DNA from: a virus
Length of the DNA stretch: 33,248 nucleotides
IMG/VR virus record: IMGVR_UViG_3300046468_001117
Coordinates: 1-33,248 of that record
Reading direction: 5' to 3' (one strand)
A model generated the notes under the pieces. That model was given only the letters and a program-made list of their open reading frames with translations, did no database searches and was not told the DNA's origin. The stretch's first letter is position 1. The number at the start of each line of letters is the position of its first letter. Positions 21,905-28,756 of this stretch are shown here, one piece after another. Position numbers and translations under genes: made by a program.

Positions 21905-22828
21905 ATGTTAGCAAAAGGTAAAGTTCTTGTAACTGGCGGCGCTGGTTTTGTGGGCAGAGAAGTTGTCAGGCAATTATTAAGAAAAGGTTATGAAGTAACT
22001 GTTTTGGACATTGCTGAAAAGCCCAATGATTTTAAAATGGTAAAGTATATTAAGGGCGACATACAAAGTGCCGCCAAGTGCATAATGGCAACTGCTGGCA
22101 AAGATTTTGTTATTCATCTGGCAGCAAAGACACGAATACCAGATAGTTTTATTGATCCGGACTTATATTTTGATATAAATGTTACTGGAACACGTAATAT
22201 GTTGACTGCATCACACGCGGTGGGAATTCGTAAATTTGTGTTTTCAAGTTCATCAAGTATATATGGAAATAATCCCATACCTCATAAACCATTTCATAAA
22301 CCTGATCCATTAAATTATTATGCAATGACTAAGTTATTTGGTGAGCAATTGTGTAAACAATATAAAAACGTTTTTGGACTAAATTATAATGTATTGCGTT
22401 TTTTCACAGTATATGGCGATGAACAGCCATCGGATGATACCAATGGATTAATGATTAGTAGATTTTATCGCATGGCTAATGAAAATACACCATTGACAGT
22501 CCACGGTGATGGTGAATATAGAAGAGATTACATACACGTTAGTGATGTAGCACGTGCATGTATTGCAAGTATGGAATCTAAAGTAAAGAGTGAAATTTTT
22601 AATGTGGGGACAGGAGAAAACGTTTCTGTAAATCAAGTAGTTGAAATATTGCGAGAGTTTTTTCCTAATCTAGAAATAGAATATCAAGAGAAACCCAAAG
22701 GATATGCGAGTGAAACACTTGCTGACATATTTAAAGCAAGTAAACTTCTTGGATGGAGCCCATCTATCAGTATTGAAAATGGTATCAGAGAACTATATAA
22801 TATAAAGAAAAAAACTAATGAAACATAA
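21905..22828 (+). CDS. NAD-dependent sugar epimerase/dehydratase (SDR extended family)
   Basis: A 307-aa nucleotide-sugar enzyme of the GalE/RmlB type. The Rossmann GGAGFVG motif is at residues ~11-17 and the conserved acidic end of strand 2 (VLDIAEKP) at ~35. A catalytic Ser lies in SSSSSIYG near 116, and Tyr-x-x-x-Lys appears as YYAMTK near 139-144. RRDYIHVSDVA near 200 and NVGTGENVS near 237 are also present. It likely makes a precursor for a glycan used on phage or host envelope, fitting with the glycosyltransferase at 18143. It overlaps the transporter gene by 11 bp. Confidence 0.9.
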   Translation: MLAKGKVLVTGGAGFVGREVVRQLLRKGYEVTVLDIAEKPNDFKMVKYIKGDIQSAAKCIMATAGKDFVIHLAAKTRIPDSFIDPDLYFDINVTGTRNMLTASHAVGIRKFVFSSSSSIYGNNPIPHKPFHKPDPLNYYAMTKLFGEQLCKQYKNVFGLNYNVLRFFTVYGDEQPSDDTNGLMISRFYRMANENTPLTVHGDGEYRRDYIHVSDVARACIASMESKVKSEIFNVGTGENVSVNQVVEILREFFPNLEIEYQEKPKGYASETLADIFKASKLLGWSPSISIENGIRELYNIKKKTNET

Positions 22829-23747
22829 TCAGTATCATATCAGAAAAGCAGGCAAAGAAGAACGTGCACTAAAAATAAGCATTTTAATTTTAGTAATGTT
22901 TGTTGTCATTGAATTATTTGGTGCTCATATAAGTAATTCACTTGCATTACTAAGTGATGCATTACATCTTTCAACTGACGCATTGGCAATGATTATCGCA
23001 GTATTTGGATTTTGGATAGGTCGCAAACCACCAACTGAAACATACTCATATGGATTTATGAGAGCGGAAGTTATTGCTGCATTTTTAAATGCGTTAATGT
23101 GGATAGGACTATTTGCGTATATAATATATGAAGCAATATATAGAATATTAAATCCTGAAATGGTTGATATATATTGGATGTTGCCAATCGCAATCACTGG
23201 ACTAATCGTTAATTTGATATTATTTAAAGTAGTGCATCATCATCATGATGGACACAATATCAATATGCGTGGGGTGATACTTCATATCTTACTTGATATT
23301 TTAGGCAGTGTCGGTGCTATAATTGGTGGTATTGTTATATACTTTACTGATTGGTATTATATTGATCCTATTATAAGTGTAGTCCTTGCCAGTTTAATAT
23401 TAAAAAGTGGATGGGAATTATTAAAAGATTGTATTAGAATACTAATGACTGGAAAACCAGAACATATCGACATTGATGTTATAGTAAAAGACATTATGAC
23501 AAATGTGGATCATGTTAATAATGTTCACCATATACATATATGGGAATTAGCAAGCGGGCAAATTTCAGCCGCTATGCACATTAATATATTGGATGATGGC
23601 GAATGTGATGATACAATATATAATACCAAGAAACTGTTAATCGATAATTATAAAATAGTACATACAACTATTCAAATTGAACATAATAATTGTCCAGATG
23701 AAGAACTATTTTATAATAAATTATTAGAGGAGAAAAAAAATGATTAA
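22818..23747 (+). CDS. cation diffusion facilitator (CDF) transporter, zinc type
   Basis: A 309-aa inner-membrane protein that would export Zn2+ or a similar divalent cation by proton antiport. There are six predicted TM helices. Transport site residues are in place: H50-x-x-x-D54 on TM2 (LHLSTD) and H156-x-x-x-D160 on TM5 (LHILLD), the zinc-type layout. A His-rich loop (HHHHDGH, ~140-146) sits between TM4 and TM5, and a C-terminal cytoplasmic domain (VHHIHIWELASGQISAAMH) matches the CDF dimer module. Full length, no damage. A zinc exporter on a phage genome is unusual. Overlaps both neighbours. Confidence 0.92.
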   Translation: MKHNQYHIRKAGKEERALKISILILVMFVVIELFGAHISNSLALLSDALHLSTDALAMIIAVFGFWIGRKPPTETYSYGFMRAEVIAAFLNALMWIGLFAYIIYEAIYRILNPEMVDIYWMLPIAITGLIVNLILFKVVHHHHDGHNINMRGVILHILLDILGSVGAIIGGIVIYFTDWYYIDPIISVVLASLILKSGWELLKDCIRILMTGKPEHIDIDVIVKDIMTNVDHVNNVHHIHIWELASGQISAAMHINILDDGECDDTIYNTKKLLIDNYKIVHTTIQIEHNNCPDEELFYNKLLEEKKND

Positions 23748-23895
23748 TTGGATTAAAAATAGACTAAAAGAACGTACAACACTCGACGGTGCTGCATTGG
23801 TTGCAACTGGGATCGCAATGCTTATTGTACCAGTTGATTTAATTGCGTATGCAGCGATTGCTTATGGCATCTGGACTATCTGGAAATCTGAATGA
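23740..23895 (+). CDS. 51-aa membrane protein
   Basis: A 51-aa protein with an N-terminal basic segment (WIKNRLKERTTLDG) and one hydrophobic helix (ATGIAMLIVPVDLIAYAAIAYGIW). The shape resembles small membrane proteins seen in marine T4-like phages. It has a strong aggag site, overlaps the CDF stop and its stop overlaps the next start (ATGA). Confidence 0.75.
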   Translation: MINWIKNRLKERTTLDGAALVATGIAMLIVPVDLIAYAAIAYGIWTIWKSE

Positions 23896-24143
23896 ATTGG
23901 ATAGACATAGATAAAAACATTATTAATATGATAGATATCTATGATGATAAAGATAAACTTTTTAATGATGTCAAAAAGTTATATAATTGGAACGATTCGC
24001 AGGTTAAACACGCGGTTGAACCATTATTAAAACGGTGGGGTTGGTATGATAAAAAAATCATATCAACTACTAAACCAAAAAAGATAGCCACCAAAACTAA
24101 ATCTAAGGCAAAACCCAAGGCAAAGAAAAAAACAAAAGCATAA
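23892..24143 (+). CDS. small protein with Lys-rich tail
   Basis: An 83-aa protein. The first ~55 residues are a charged helical domain (DDKDKLFNDVKKLYNWNDSQ and WGWYDKK). The last 25 residues are almost purely Lys/Ala/Thr/Pro, a tail typical of nucleic-acid-binding or packaged proteins. No family assigned. Ends the plus-strand unit before the porin promoter region. Confidence 0.68.
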   Translation: MNWIDIDKNIINMIDIYDDKDKLFNDVKKLYNWNDSQVKHAVEPLLKRWGWYDKKIISTTKPKKIATKTKSKAKPKAKKKTKA

Positions 24144-24155
24144 TTTAAGGTGTGA

Positions 24156-24223
24156 TATAAATAACACAATCGTCAGTATTAGTTTCATACCCTCTTGATA
24201 ATTAAGCAAAAATGTATTATATT
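24156..24223 (+). promoter_or_regulatory. promoter region upstream of the outer-membrane protein gene
   Basis: A TATAAATAA late-type box at 24156-24164 and, 31 bp further, TTGATA (24195-24200), 17-bp spacer, TATATT (24218-24223). The gap 24144-24290 holds nothing else I can call; a short GAGCAGTTAATACCTGCTC inverted repeat (24242-24260) lies before the gene. Confidence 0.5.
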
Positions 24224-24290
24224 AGTATAAGTAGAGTAGTATGAGCAGTTAATACCTGCTCATATTTTTTGTTTAAAAGGAAATATAATA

Positions 24291-25064
24291 ATGAAACTAT
24301 TACTAACAACAGTAGCTACTATTTTAATGGCTACAACTTCATTTTCTGCTGATCTTGGTGCTTCTGTAGAAATGAAAGTTGCTGAAAATGAAACAACTGA
24401 TAAGTATGAAGCAACAACCACAATCGGTATTGATGTTGATGCGGGCGAAGGCGTAGCAACTCTTGGACTAGATTTTGAATCAGTTGACGGTGACACAATC
24501 GAACTAGATAAATGGCATGTTGGCACAGAAGTTGCAGATGCAACCGTAACATTTGGTGACCAAGACGGTATTTTTGTAGAAGCAACATCCGACTTTTCAT
24601 CAATCGCAGAACCAACTATTGATGAATCATTGGCATTATCATACGGCCCAGCCGCTGTAGCAGTTGGTTTCACTGATATCACAACTGATGTTACCGAAGT
24701 GTCAAATGTACAACTTGCATATAATGTTGATTTGGTAGTTGCAGATGTAACTGCATCTATGGATTATAATCGCACATCTGAAGAATATACTTGGGGTGCA
24801 CGGGTTGATACTGTAGAAGTTACAGGTGTTGCACTTGGTACGACTGTATCATATGAAACAGATACATTCGCATATGAATTAGATTCTACTGTTAGTACAT
24901 ATGGTCTAACAACATATATCAATGGTGATGAAGACGATTTACTAGAAAACGTCGGTGTAGGACATGAGTTTGGTTTTTCTGATGTTGTTGTAGAAACAGA
25001 TGTTAACTATAATGTAGATGATGAAACAGTAACACCATCAGTTACACTAAGTTTTGCATTCTAA
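24291..25064 (+). CDS. outer-membrane beta-barrel (porin-like) protein
   Basis: A 257-aa secreted protein. Signal peptide at residues 1-20 (KLLLTTVATILMATTSFSA, cleavage after SFSA). The mature part is strongly acidic with very few Lys/Arg, built of alternating strands (ATTTIGIDVDAGEG, AVAVGFTDITTD, GTTVSYETDTFAYELD) and ends in a C-terminal Phe (SVTLSFAF), the outer-membrane assembly signal. Insertion in the host outer membrane could alter permeability or block superinfection; both are inference. An intrinsic terminator follows. Confidence 0.82.
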   Translation: MKLLLTTVATILMATTSFSADLGASVEMKVAENETTDKYEATTTIGIDVDAGEGVATLGLDFESVDGDTIELDKWHVGTEVADATVTFGDQDGIFVEATSDFSSIAEPTIDESLALSYGPAAVAVGFTDITTDVTEVSNVQLAYNVDLVVADVTASMDYNRTSEEYTWGARVDTVEVTGVALGTTVSYETDTFAYELDSTVSTYGLTTYINGDEDDLLENVGVGHEFGFSDVVVETDVNYNVDDETVTPSVTLSFAF

Positions 25065-25087
25065 TATAATAAAGTTATAAATTATAA

Positions 25088-25119
25088 AAGGGGATTGTTT
25101 ATAACAGTCCCCTTTTTTT
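25088..25119 (+). terminator. intrinsic terminator
   Basis: GGGGATTGTT, a TAT loop and AACAGTCCCC form a 10-bp stem with one G-U, flanked by A and T runs. Ends the porin-like gene. Confidence 0.93.
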
Positions 25120-25125
25120 ATTGCT

Positions 25126-25134
25126 TATAAATAG
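25126..25134 (+). promoter_or_regulatory. T4-type late promoter box
   Basis: TATAAATAG, exactly the T4 consensus octamer, 31 bp before the 25166 ATG and just after the terminator. Confidence 0.65.
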
Positions 25135-25165
25135 ATATAATAATCTATATAAGTGAGGAACAGAA

Positions 25166-25861
25166 ATGGAAGATGATGATATTATATTGTCAGAGTTATC
25201 TGATGATGAACTTGTAATTCAAATGGGGGATGATCTCTACGATGGACTCAAAGAGGAAGTCGAAGACGGTACTAATATTCTTTTAGAACGTGGTTGGGAA
25301 CCATATCGTGTATTGACAGAATCATTAGTTGCTGGAATGACTATTGTGGGCATAGACTTCCGTGATGGTATATTATTTGTTCCAGAAGTATTACTAGCAG
25401 CAAATGCAATGAAAGGTGGAATGTCTATTCTCAAACCGCTTCTTGCTGAGACTGGTGCACCACAAGTTGGAACTATGGTTATCGGTACAGTTAAAGGTGA
25501 CATACATGACATTGGCAAAAATCTAGTTGGCATGATGATGGAAGGTGCTGGGTTTGATGTATATGACATTGGTATTAATAATGATGTACAGGCTTACCTT
25601 GATGCAATTGAAGAACATAATCCAGATATATTAGGTATGAGTGCGTTACTTACAACAACGATGCCATATATGAAGGTTGTTATTGATGTAATGACTGAAA
25701 AGGGTATGCGTGATGATTATACTATATTAGTAGGAGGTGCTCCATTGAATGAAGAATTTGGAAAAGCAATTGGCGCAGATGCGTATTGCAGGGATGCAGC
25801 AGTAGCAGTTGAAACAGCAAAGATGTTTATGGATCGCAAGCATAACATTATCAGGACTTGA
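25166..25861 (+). CDS. corrinoid (B12-binding) protein, MtbC/MetH-module type
   Basis: A 231-aa cobalamin-binding methyl carrier. N-terminal ~90 residues form the helical cap (LYDGLKEEVEDGTNILL, ALTESLVAGM-type helices, FVPEVLLAANAMKGGM). The Rossmann-like B12 domain follows with the lower-ligand motif D112-x-H114-x-x-G117 in KGDIHDIGKNLV, a SALLTTTMPYM segment and the GGAP loop near 192. All key residues are present. Such proteins normally pass methyl groups between a methyltransferase and an acceptor, and no methyltransferase is encoded near it here. A phage accessory gene with host partner is likely. Confidence 0.9.
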   Translation: MEDDDIILSELSDDELVIQMGDDLYDGLKEEVEDGTNILLERGWEPYRVLTESLVAGMTIVGIDFRDGILFVPEVLLAANAMKGGMSILKPLLAETGAPQVGTMVIGTVKGDIHDIGKNLVGMMMEGAGFDVYDIGINNDVQAYLDAIEEHNPDILGMSALLTTTMPYMKVVIDVMTEKGMRDDYTILVGGAPLNEEFGKAIGADAYCRDAAVAVETAKMFMDRKHNIIRT

Positions 25862-25865
25862 ATGA

Positions 25866-26444
25866 ATGAGAATAGTGTATATACATGGTGCAACTGCAAG
25901 TGAACGAAGTTTTGCCTTCATTCAGAAATCGTTGAATTGTAAAGATCCTATATATTTGAATTATAGTAAATATACTGCAGCAATTGATAATCTTGCTATA
26001 ATGATGGAAACTTTAAATAATATAGACGATGAATTTTTTGTAATAGCACATAGTCTTGGCGGTGTATATGCAACTTATTTACAAAGTGAATTTGATACAA
26101 TAAAGAATGTTGTTAGTTTGGCAACACCTTTTAATGGCAGTGAGATTGCTGTGTGGGGTGCTTCTATGAAGTTCTTTTCAGGCTATGAAATGTTTAGTGA
26201 CATTACAACACATAGTAGATTTATCAGAGGCAGTCGTAATATTGATATTTCGTGTAATTGGCTTCAGGTAGTCACAACAGTTGGCGATGTACCATGGATA
26301 TCAGGTAAGAATGATGGTATTGTCACACGTAAAAGTATGACTTGCCGTGACGATATAGAATATGCAGAAGTAGATAGAAATCATTATGAGATAGTTCTAT
26401 CTGACAGAGTGGTTGAAATTATTAAGAATAAATTTAACACTTGA
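25866..26444 (+). CDS. alpha/beta hydrolase, lipase-like
   Basis: A 192-aa serine hydrolase. Oxyanion region VYIHGATASE at residues 4-13, nucleophile elbow AHSLGGVYA with Ser63, acid Asp149 in GKNDGIVTR and His172 in DRNHYEIV complete the triad. The pattern recalls PGAP1/lipase-like esterases. The protein is short but the triad is complete. Substrate could be lipid or ester, and with the desaturase and porin genes nearby a membrane-remodelling role is inferred. Confidence 0.83.
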   Translation: MRIVYIHGATASERSFAFIQKSLNCKDPIYLNYSKYTAAIDNLAIMMETLNNIDDEFFVIAHSLGGVYATYLQSEFDTIKNVVSLATPFNGSEIAVWGASMKFFSGYEMFSDITTHSRFIRGSRNIDISCNWLQVVTTVGDVPWISGKNDGIVTRKSMTCRDDIEYAEVDRNHYEIVLSDRVVEIIKNKFNT

Positions 26445-26469
26445 AATTACCATTATAATATGTTATAAA
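26441..26469 (+). promoter_or_regulatory. sigma70-like promoter of the phosphate transporter gene
   Basis: TTGAAA at 26441-26446, 17-bp spacer, TATAAA at 26464-26469, within a TATAAATAA octamer that also fits a late box. The sequence around the -10 (ATATGTTATAAATA) is shared with the tmRNA promoter. Confidence 0.7.
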
Positions 26470-26475
26470 TAATGT

Positions 26476-26525
26476 GTAGGCAACGTCGAGCCTATCTTTA
26501 ACGTGAGCGATGGGGTAAAGCCATC
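26476..26525 (+). promoter_or_regulatory. structured 5' leader of the PiT transporter gene
   Basis: Hairpin GTAGGC/GCCTAT (26476-26481, 26490-26495; loop AACGTCGA) and hairpin GATGG/CCATC (26509-26513, 26521-26525) separated by TTTAACGTGAGC. The loop ACGT (26483-26486) can pair with ACGT at 26501-26504, giving a pseudoknot. A riboswitch-like or regulatory leader is possible; it does not match a class I know. Confidence 0.45.
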
Positions 26526-26543
26526 AAGCAGAGGAGAAATAAT

Positions 26544-27515
26544 ATGGACGCACTCACTTTATGGAGCCTGACAGGGTTCCTACTTGCTGCCTATGCAGTA
26601 ATAGCAAATGATTCAGTACAAACTCTCGGTACATGGATGGCATCAAACAATGAGAGATTTAACTACAAAACATTATGGATCGCAGCATCCGCTGTCCTAT
26701 TAGCCACACTATGGTATGGCTGGAGTGTAAATGGTGGAGACATCAGTTACGGAAGACTAAACAAGATACCCTGGCAAGAAGTGCAATGGTATCATGCAGC
26801 AGCACCTCTTATTCTAGTTGCACTAACTAGAATGGGTGTGCCAGTATCAACATCATTTCTAGTGTTGTCTGTGTTCGCAAGTACCTTTGTGCTTGAGAAG
26901 ATGCTGATGAAATCAATCATGGGCTACGGTGTTGCAGCAGGCTTTGCATATGTAGTATGGTTTACAATACACAAATATTTTGGCAAATGGTACGATGAAA
27001 CAAAGCCAGTTAGCGAAAGCAACAAGAACTACTGGCGTATTGCACAATGGGTAGCAACAGGCGGCTTGTGGTGGACTTGGTTATCACACGACATTGCCAA
27101 TATTGCAGTGTTCTTACCAAGAGTTATTCCAGTTGACTTAATGGTGTTTATCAGTGCAGTGTTTGTAGTAGGCTTGTTCTTTATGTTTAGAGAACGTGGC
27201 GGTAAGATACAACAGATTGTATTAGAGAAACATAACACACGTTATGTGCGCAGTGCAACGCTGATTGACTTGTTCTATTGGTTGTGCTTGTACTTCTTTA
27301 AAGAACTAAACGACATTCCAATGAGTACAACTTGGGTGTTTGTTGGCTTATTAGCAGGACGTGAGTTGGCTATGGCTACATACTTTGGCAAGAAGAAAAC
27401 AAAGAGTGTGTTTCCGCTAGTAGCAAAAGACTTTGGTAAAATGATGGTAGGACTTGGTGCTTCTGTGGCACTAGTACTGATGATTCATTATATCATTGTA
27501 CCTAACGGACTTTAA
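26544..27515 (+). CDS. PiT/PHO4-family inorganic phosphate transporter-like protein
   Basis: A 323-aa multi-pass membrane protein. The paired PiT signature appears twice: ANDSVQTLGT near residues 21-30 with GVPVSTSF near 98-105, and NDIPMSTTWVFVGLLAG near 256-272. This is the inverted-repeat architecture of low-affinity phosphate:cation symporters. The protein is shorter than typical bacterial PiT (about 400-500 aa), so helices may be missing, and transport is not proved. Upstream is a structured leader. A phage phosphate importer would fit phosphate-poor oceans. Confidence 0.75.
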   Translation: MDALTLWSLTGFLLAAYAVIANDSVQTLGTWMASNNERFNYKTLWIAASAVLLATLWYGWSVNGGDISYGRLNKIPWQEVQWYHAAAPLILVALTRMGVPVSTSFLVLSVFASTFVLEKMLMKSIMGYGVAAGFAYVVWFTIHKYFGKWYDETKPVSESNKNYWRIAQWVATGGLWWTWLSHDIANIAVFLPRVIPVDLMVFISAVFVVGLFFMFRERGGKIQQIVLEKHNTRYVRSATLIDLFYWLCLYFFKELNDIPMSTTWVFVGLLAGRELAMATYFGKKKTKSVFPLVAKDFGKMMVGLGASVALVLMIHYIIVPNGL

Positions 27516-27521
27516 TAGTGG

Positions 27522-27550
27522 AAGGCAGTGAATCGACGCACTGCCTTTTC
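27522..27550 (+). terminator. intrinsic terminator between PiT gene and tmRNA
   Basis: AAGGCAGTG with CACTGCCTT form a 9-bp stem around an 8-nt loop (27531-27538), then TT and C: the T run is short. It separates the transporter transcript from the tmRNA promoter at 27553. Confidence 0.7.
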
Positions 27551-27552
27551 TA

Positions 27553-27581
27553 TTGACAACGCTATTAAAATATGTTATAAA
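27553..27581 (+). promoter_or_regulatory. sigma70-like promoter of the tmRNA gene
   Basis: Perfect TTGACA at 27553-27558, 17-bp spacer, TATAAA at 27576-27581 embedded in TATAAATAG. Both early and late recognition are possible. Confidence 0.8.
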
Positions 27582-27587
27582 TAGAAT

Positions 27588-27855
27588 GTAACGTTGAAGT
27601 GATTTGATGATTGGACAGGACCGCGGGGCAGTACCGCGCAGCTCCACCATAAACACATTTAGATAAGTGTGCTTTTGATGGGGCTGAACTAGGATCGACT
27701 GACAAGATAGATGAATGGAGTTACCGGGATGTAAGCGCCGTTACCGCGAACAAACTTTATAATTGCAAACGCAAATTATGCGCCAGAAATGGCATTAGCG
27801 GCTTAATTTAAGCACGTGGGGGTTGGTAACTGACCTAGCAACAGAATAGTTACAC
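27588..27855 (+). ncRNA. ssrA: two-piece (circularly permuted) tmRNA
   Basis: Ribosome-rescue RNA in the alphaproteobacterial permuted order. The acceptor piece comes first: T-stem CGCGG/CCGCG (27622-27626, 27634-27638; loop GGCAGTA), then CAGCTCC and A-CCA ending at 27649. After a 30-nt spacer the coding piece starts GGGGCTG at 27680-27686, which pairs with CAGCTCC over all 7 positions, with the G3-U70 pair that marks alanine charging. A GGATCGAC D-loop-like motif follows. The tag frame at 27765-27806 reads ANANYAPEMALAA then stop, with the ALAA degradation signal. The 3' end is approximate. No smpB gene is in the window. Confidence 0.93.
27765..27806 (+). other. tmRNA tag-peptide reading frame
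   Basis: Resume codon GCA at 27765 and TAA at 27804-27806 encode ANANYAPEMALAA, 13 codons. The terminal ALAA is the signature recognised by ClpXP-type proteases. Confidence 0.88.
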
Positions 27856-27887
27856 TACACACACACATAAACACAAAGGAAAACAAT

Positions 27888-28238
27888 ATGTTCGATATTA
27901 AACAAATGACAGAAATGGCTGAAAAATTCAGCGATTTATACAAAAACACAGGAATGAAACCAGAGGCATTTACAGAAGCATTTCAGAAAATGACACCTCC
28001 TTCACTTCCTAAAGTAACTTTTAATAAAAATGGTTATGAAATTCGTACTCAAGTATTAGAAATGGCACAATCACAAATGTGGCAAGACTATTATGCAAAA
28101 TATGGCATGTTTGAAACATCTGTTCGAAAAGAGCACGATGAAGTTGTGACAAAGGTAGAAATGCCAGAAGTTCCAGGAACAGAACAAATTCTTGAAGCAG
28201 CGCAACAATTTTACAATTTCGTAAACAAAGGAAAATAA
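27888..28238 (+). CDS. small phage protein, function unknown
   Basis: A 116-aa helical protein (FDIKQMTEMAEKFSDLYK; later NGYEIRTQVLEMAQSQMWQDYY) with an acidic linker and a final helix. The layout recalls small helical proteins of marine T4-like phages; a phasin-like helix pattern is possible but unproved. It has a good site (aaagga) in the same transcript direction as the tmRNA gene. Confidence 0.68.
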   Translation: MFDIKQMTEMAEKFSDLYKNTGMKPEAFTEAFQKMTPPSLPKVTFNKNGYEIRTQVLEMAQSQMWQDYYAKYGMFETSVRKEHDEVVTKVEMPEVPGTEQILEAAQQFYNFVNKGK

Positions 28239-28244
28239 TAAATG

Positions 28245-28281
28245 ATGGTCTGAACAATGTTCAGAACAATGTTCAGACCAT
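28245..28281 (+). terminator. 12-bp inverted repeat made of two GAACAATGTTC palindromes
   Basis: ATGGTCTGAACA (28245-28256) and TGTTCAGACCAT (28270-28281) are perfect complements. Inside, the 11-bp palindrome GAACAATGTTC occurs twice (28252-28262 and 28264-28274), 12 bp apart. A T-rich tract follows, so it may terminate the upstream transcript. It also overlaps the -35 area of the kinase promoter, so it may be an operator. Confidence 0.7.
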
Positions 28282-28301
28282 TTTACTTTTTTGGATATAA
28301 T
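28272..28301 (+). promoter_or_regulatory. sigma70-like promoter of the APS-kinase-like gene
   Basis: TATAAT at 28296-28301 with only 5 bp to the ATG at 28307: leaderless geometry. The -35 is weak (TTCAGA at 28272-28277, 18-bp spacer) and lies in the second palindrome. Confidence 0.55.
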
Positions 28302-28306
28302 AACAT

Positions 28307-28756
28307 ATGAAAATATTAATTTGTGGATTACCAGGAAGTGGCAAATCGACGTTGGCCGAACCCTTTTCAAAACTAATTAATGGAGTATGGCTAAATGCAG
28401 ATAATGTGCGAACAATGTATGATGATTGGGACTTTAGTATACAAGGACGTATACGACAAGCAGAACGTATGCGTCATTTAGCAGATGGAATTGAACTTGC
28501 CGGAAAAACTGTTGTTGCAGACTTTATCTGTCCATTGGATGAAAATAGAAAAGCATTTAATGCAGATTTCGTAGTATGGATGGACACCATCAAAGAAAGC
28601 ATATATGATGATACTAATCAAATATTTCAACCACCAATTAATATAGACTATCGTGTTCAAGATTGGTTTGATGATACACATAATACACTTATGCTTGCAG
28701 TAGACAGATATAGTAAATGGCATGATGAACAAAAGGAAAACAAAAATGGCATATAA
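28307..28756 (+). CDS. APS-kinase-like P-loop kinase
   Basis: A 149-aa P-loop kinase with GLPGSGKST at residues 7-15, an Asn-Ala-Asp (LNADNVRTM) segment near 30 and RQAERMRHLADGIELAGKTVVADFICPLDENRKAF, which parallels the adenylylsulfate kinase lid and FISP strand. Such proteins are common in marine T4-like phages and may act on other substrates. It starts without a ribosome site, so leaderless translation is likely. Its end overlaps the next gene. Confidence 0.8.
   Translation: MKILICGLPGSGKSTLAEPFSKLINGVWLNADNVRTMYDDWDFSIQGRIRQAERMRHLADGIELAGKTVVADFICPLDENRKAFNADFVVWMDTIKESIYDDTNQIFQPPINIDYRVQDWFDDTHNTLMLAVDRYSKWHDEQKENKNGI

Noticed and set aside
24260-24682. 140-aa minus-strand open frame opposite the outer-membrane gene
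   Set aside because: Ser/Ile/Val-rich shadow; the plus strand has signal peptide, promoter and terminator.
26476-26525. glnA-type or Downstream-peptide-type riboswitch in the PiT leader
   Set aside because: The conserved bases I remember for those families are not present; kept only as an unclassified structured leader.
28252-28274. Host LexA box
   Set aside because: GTTC/GAAC half-sites are spaced by 3 or 8 bases, not the 7 of the alphaproteobacterial direct repeat or the 4 of the Gram-positive palindrome.
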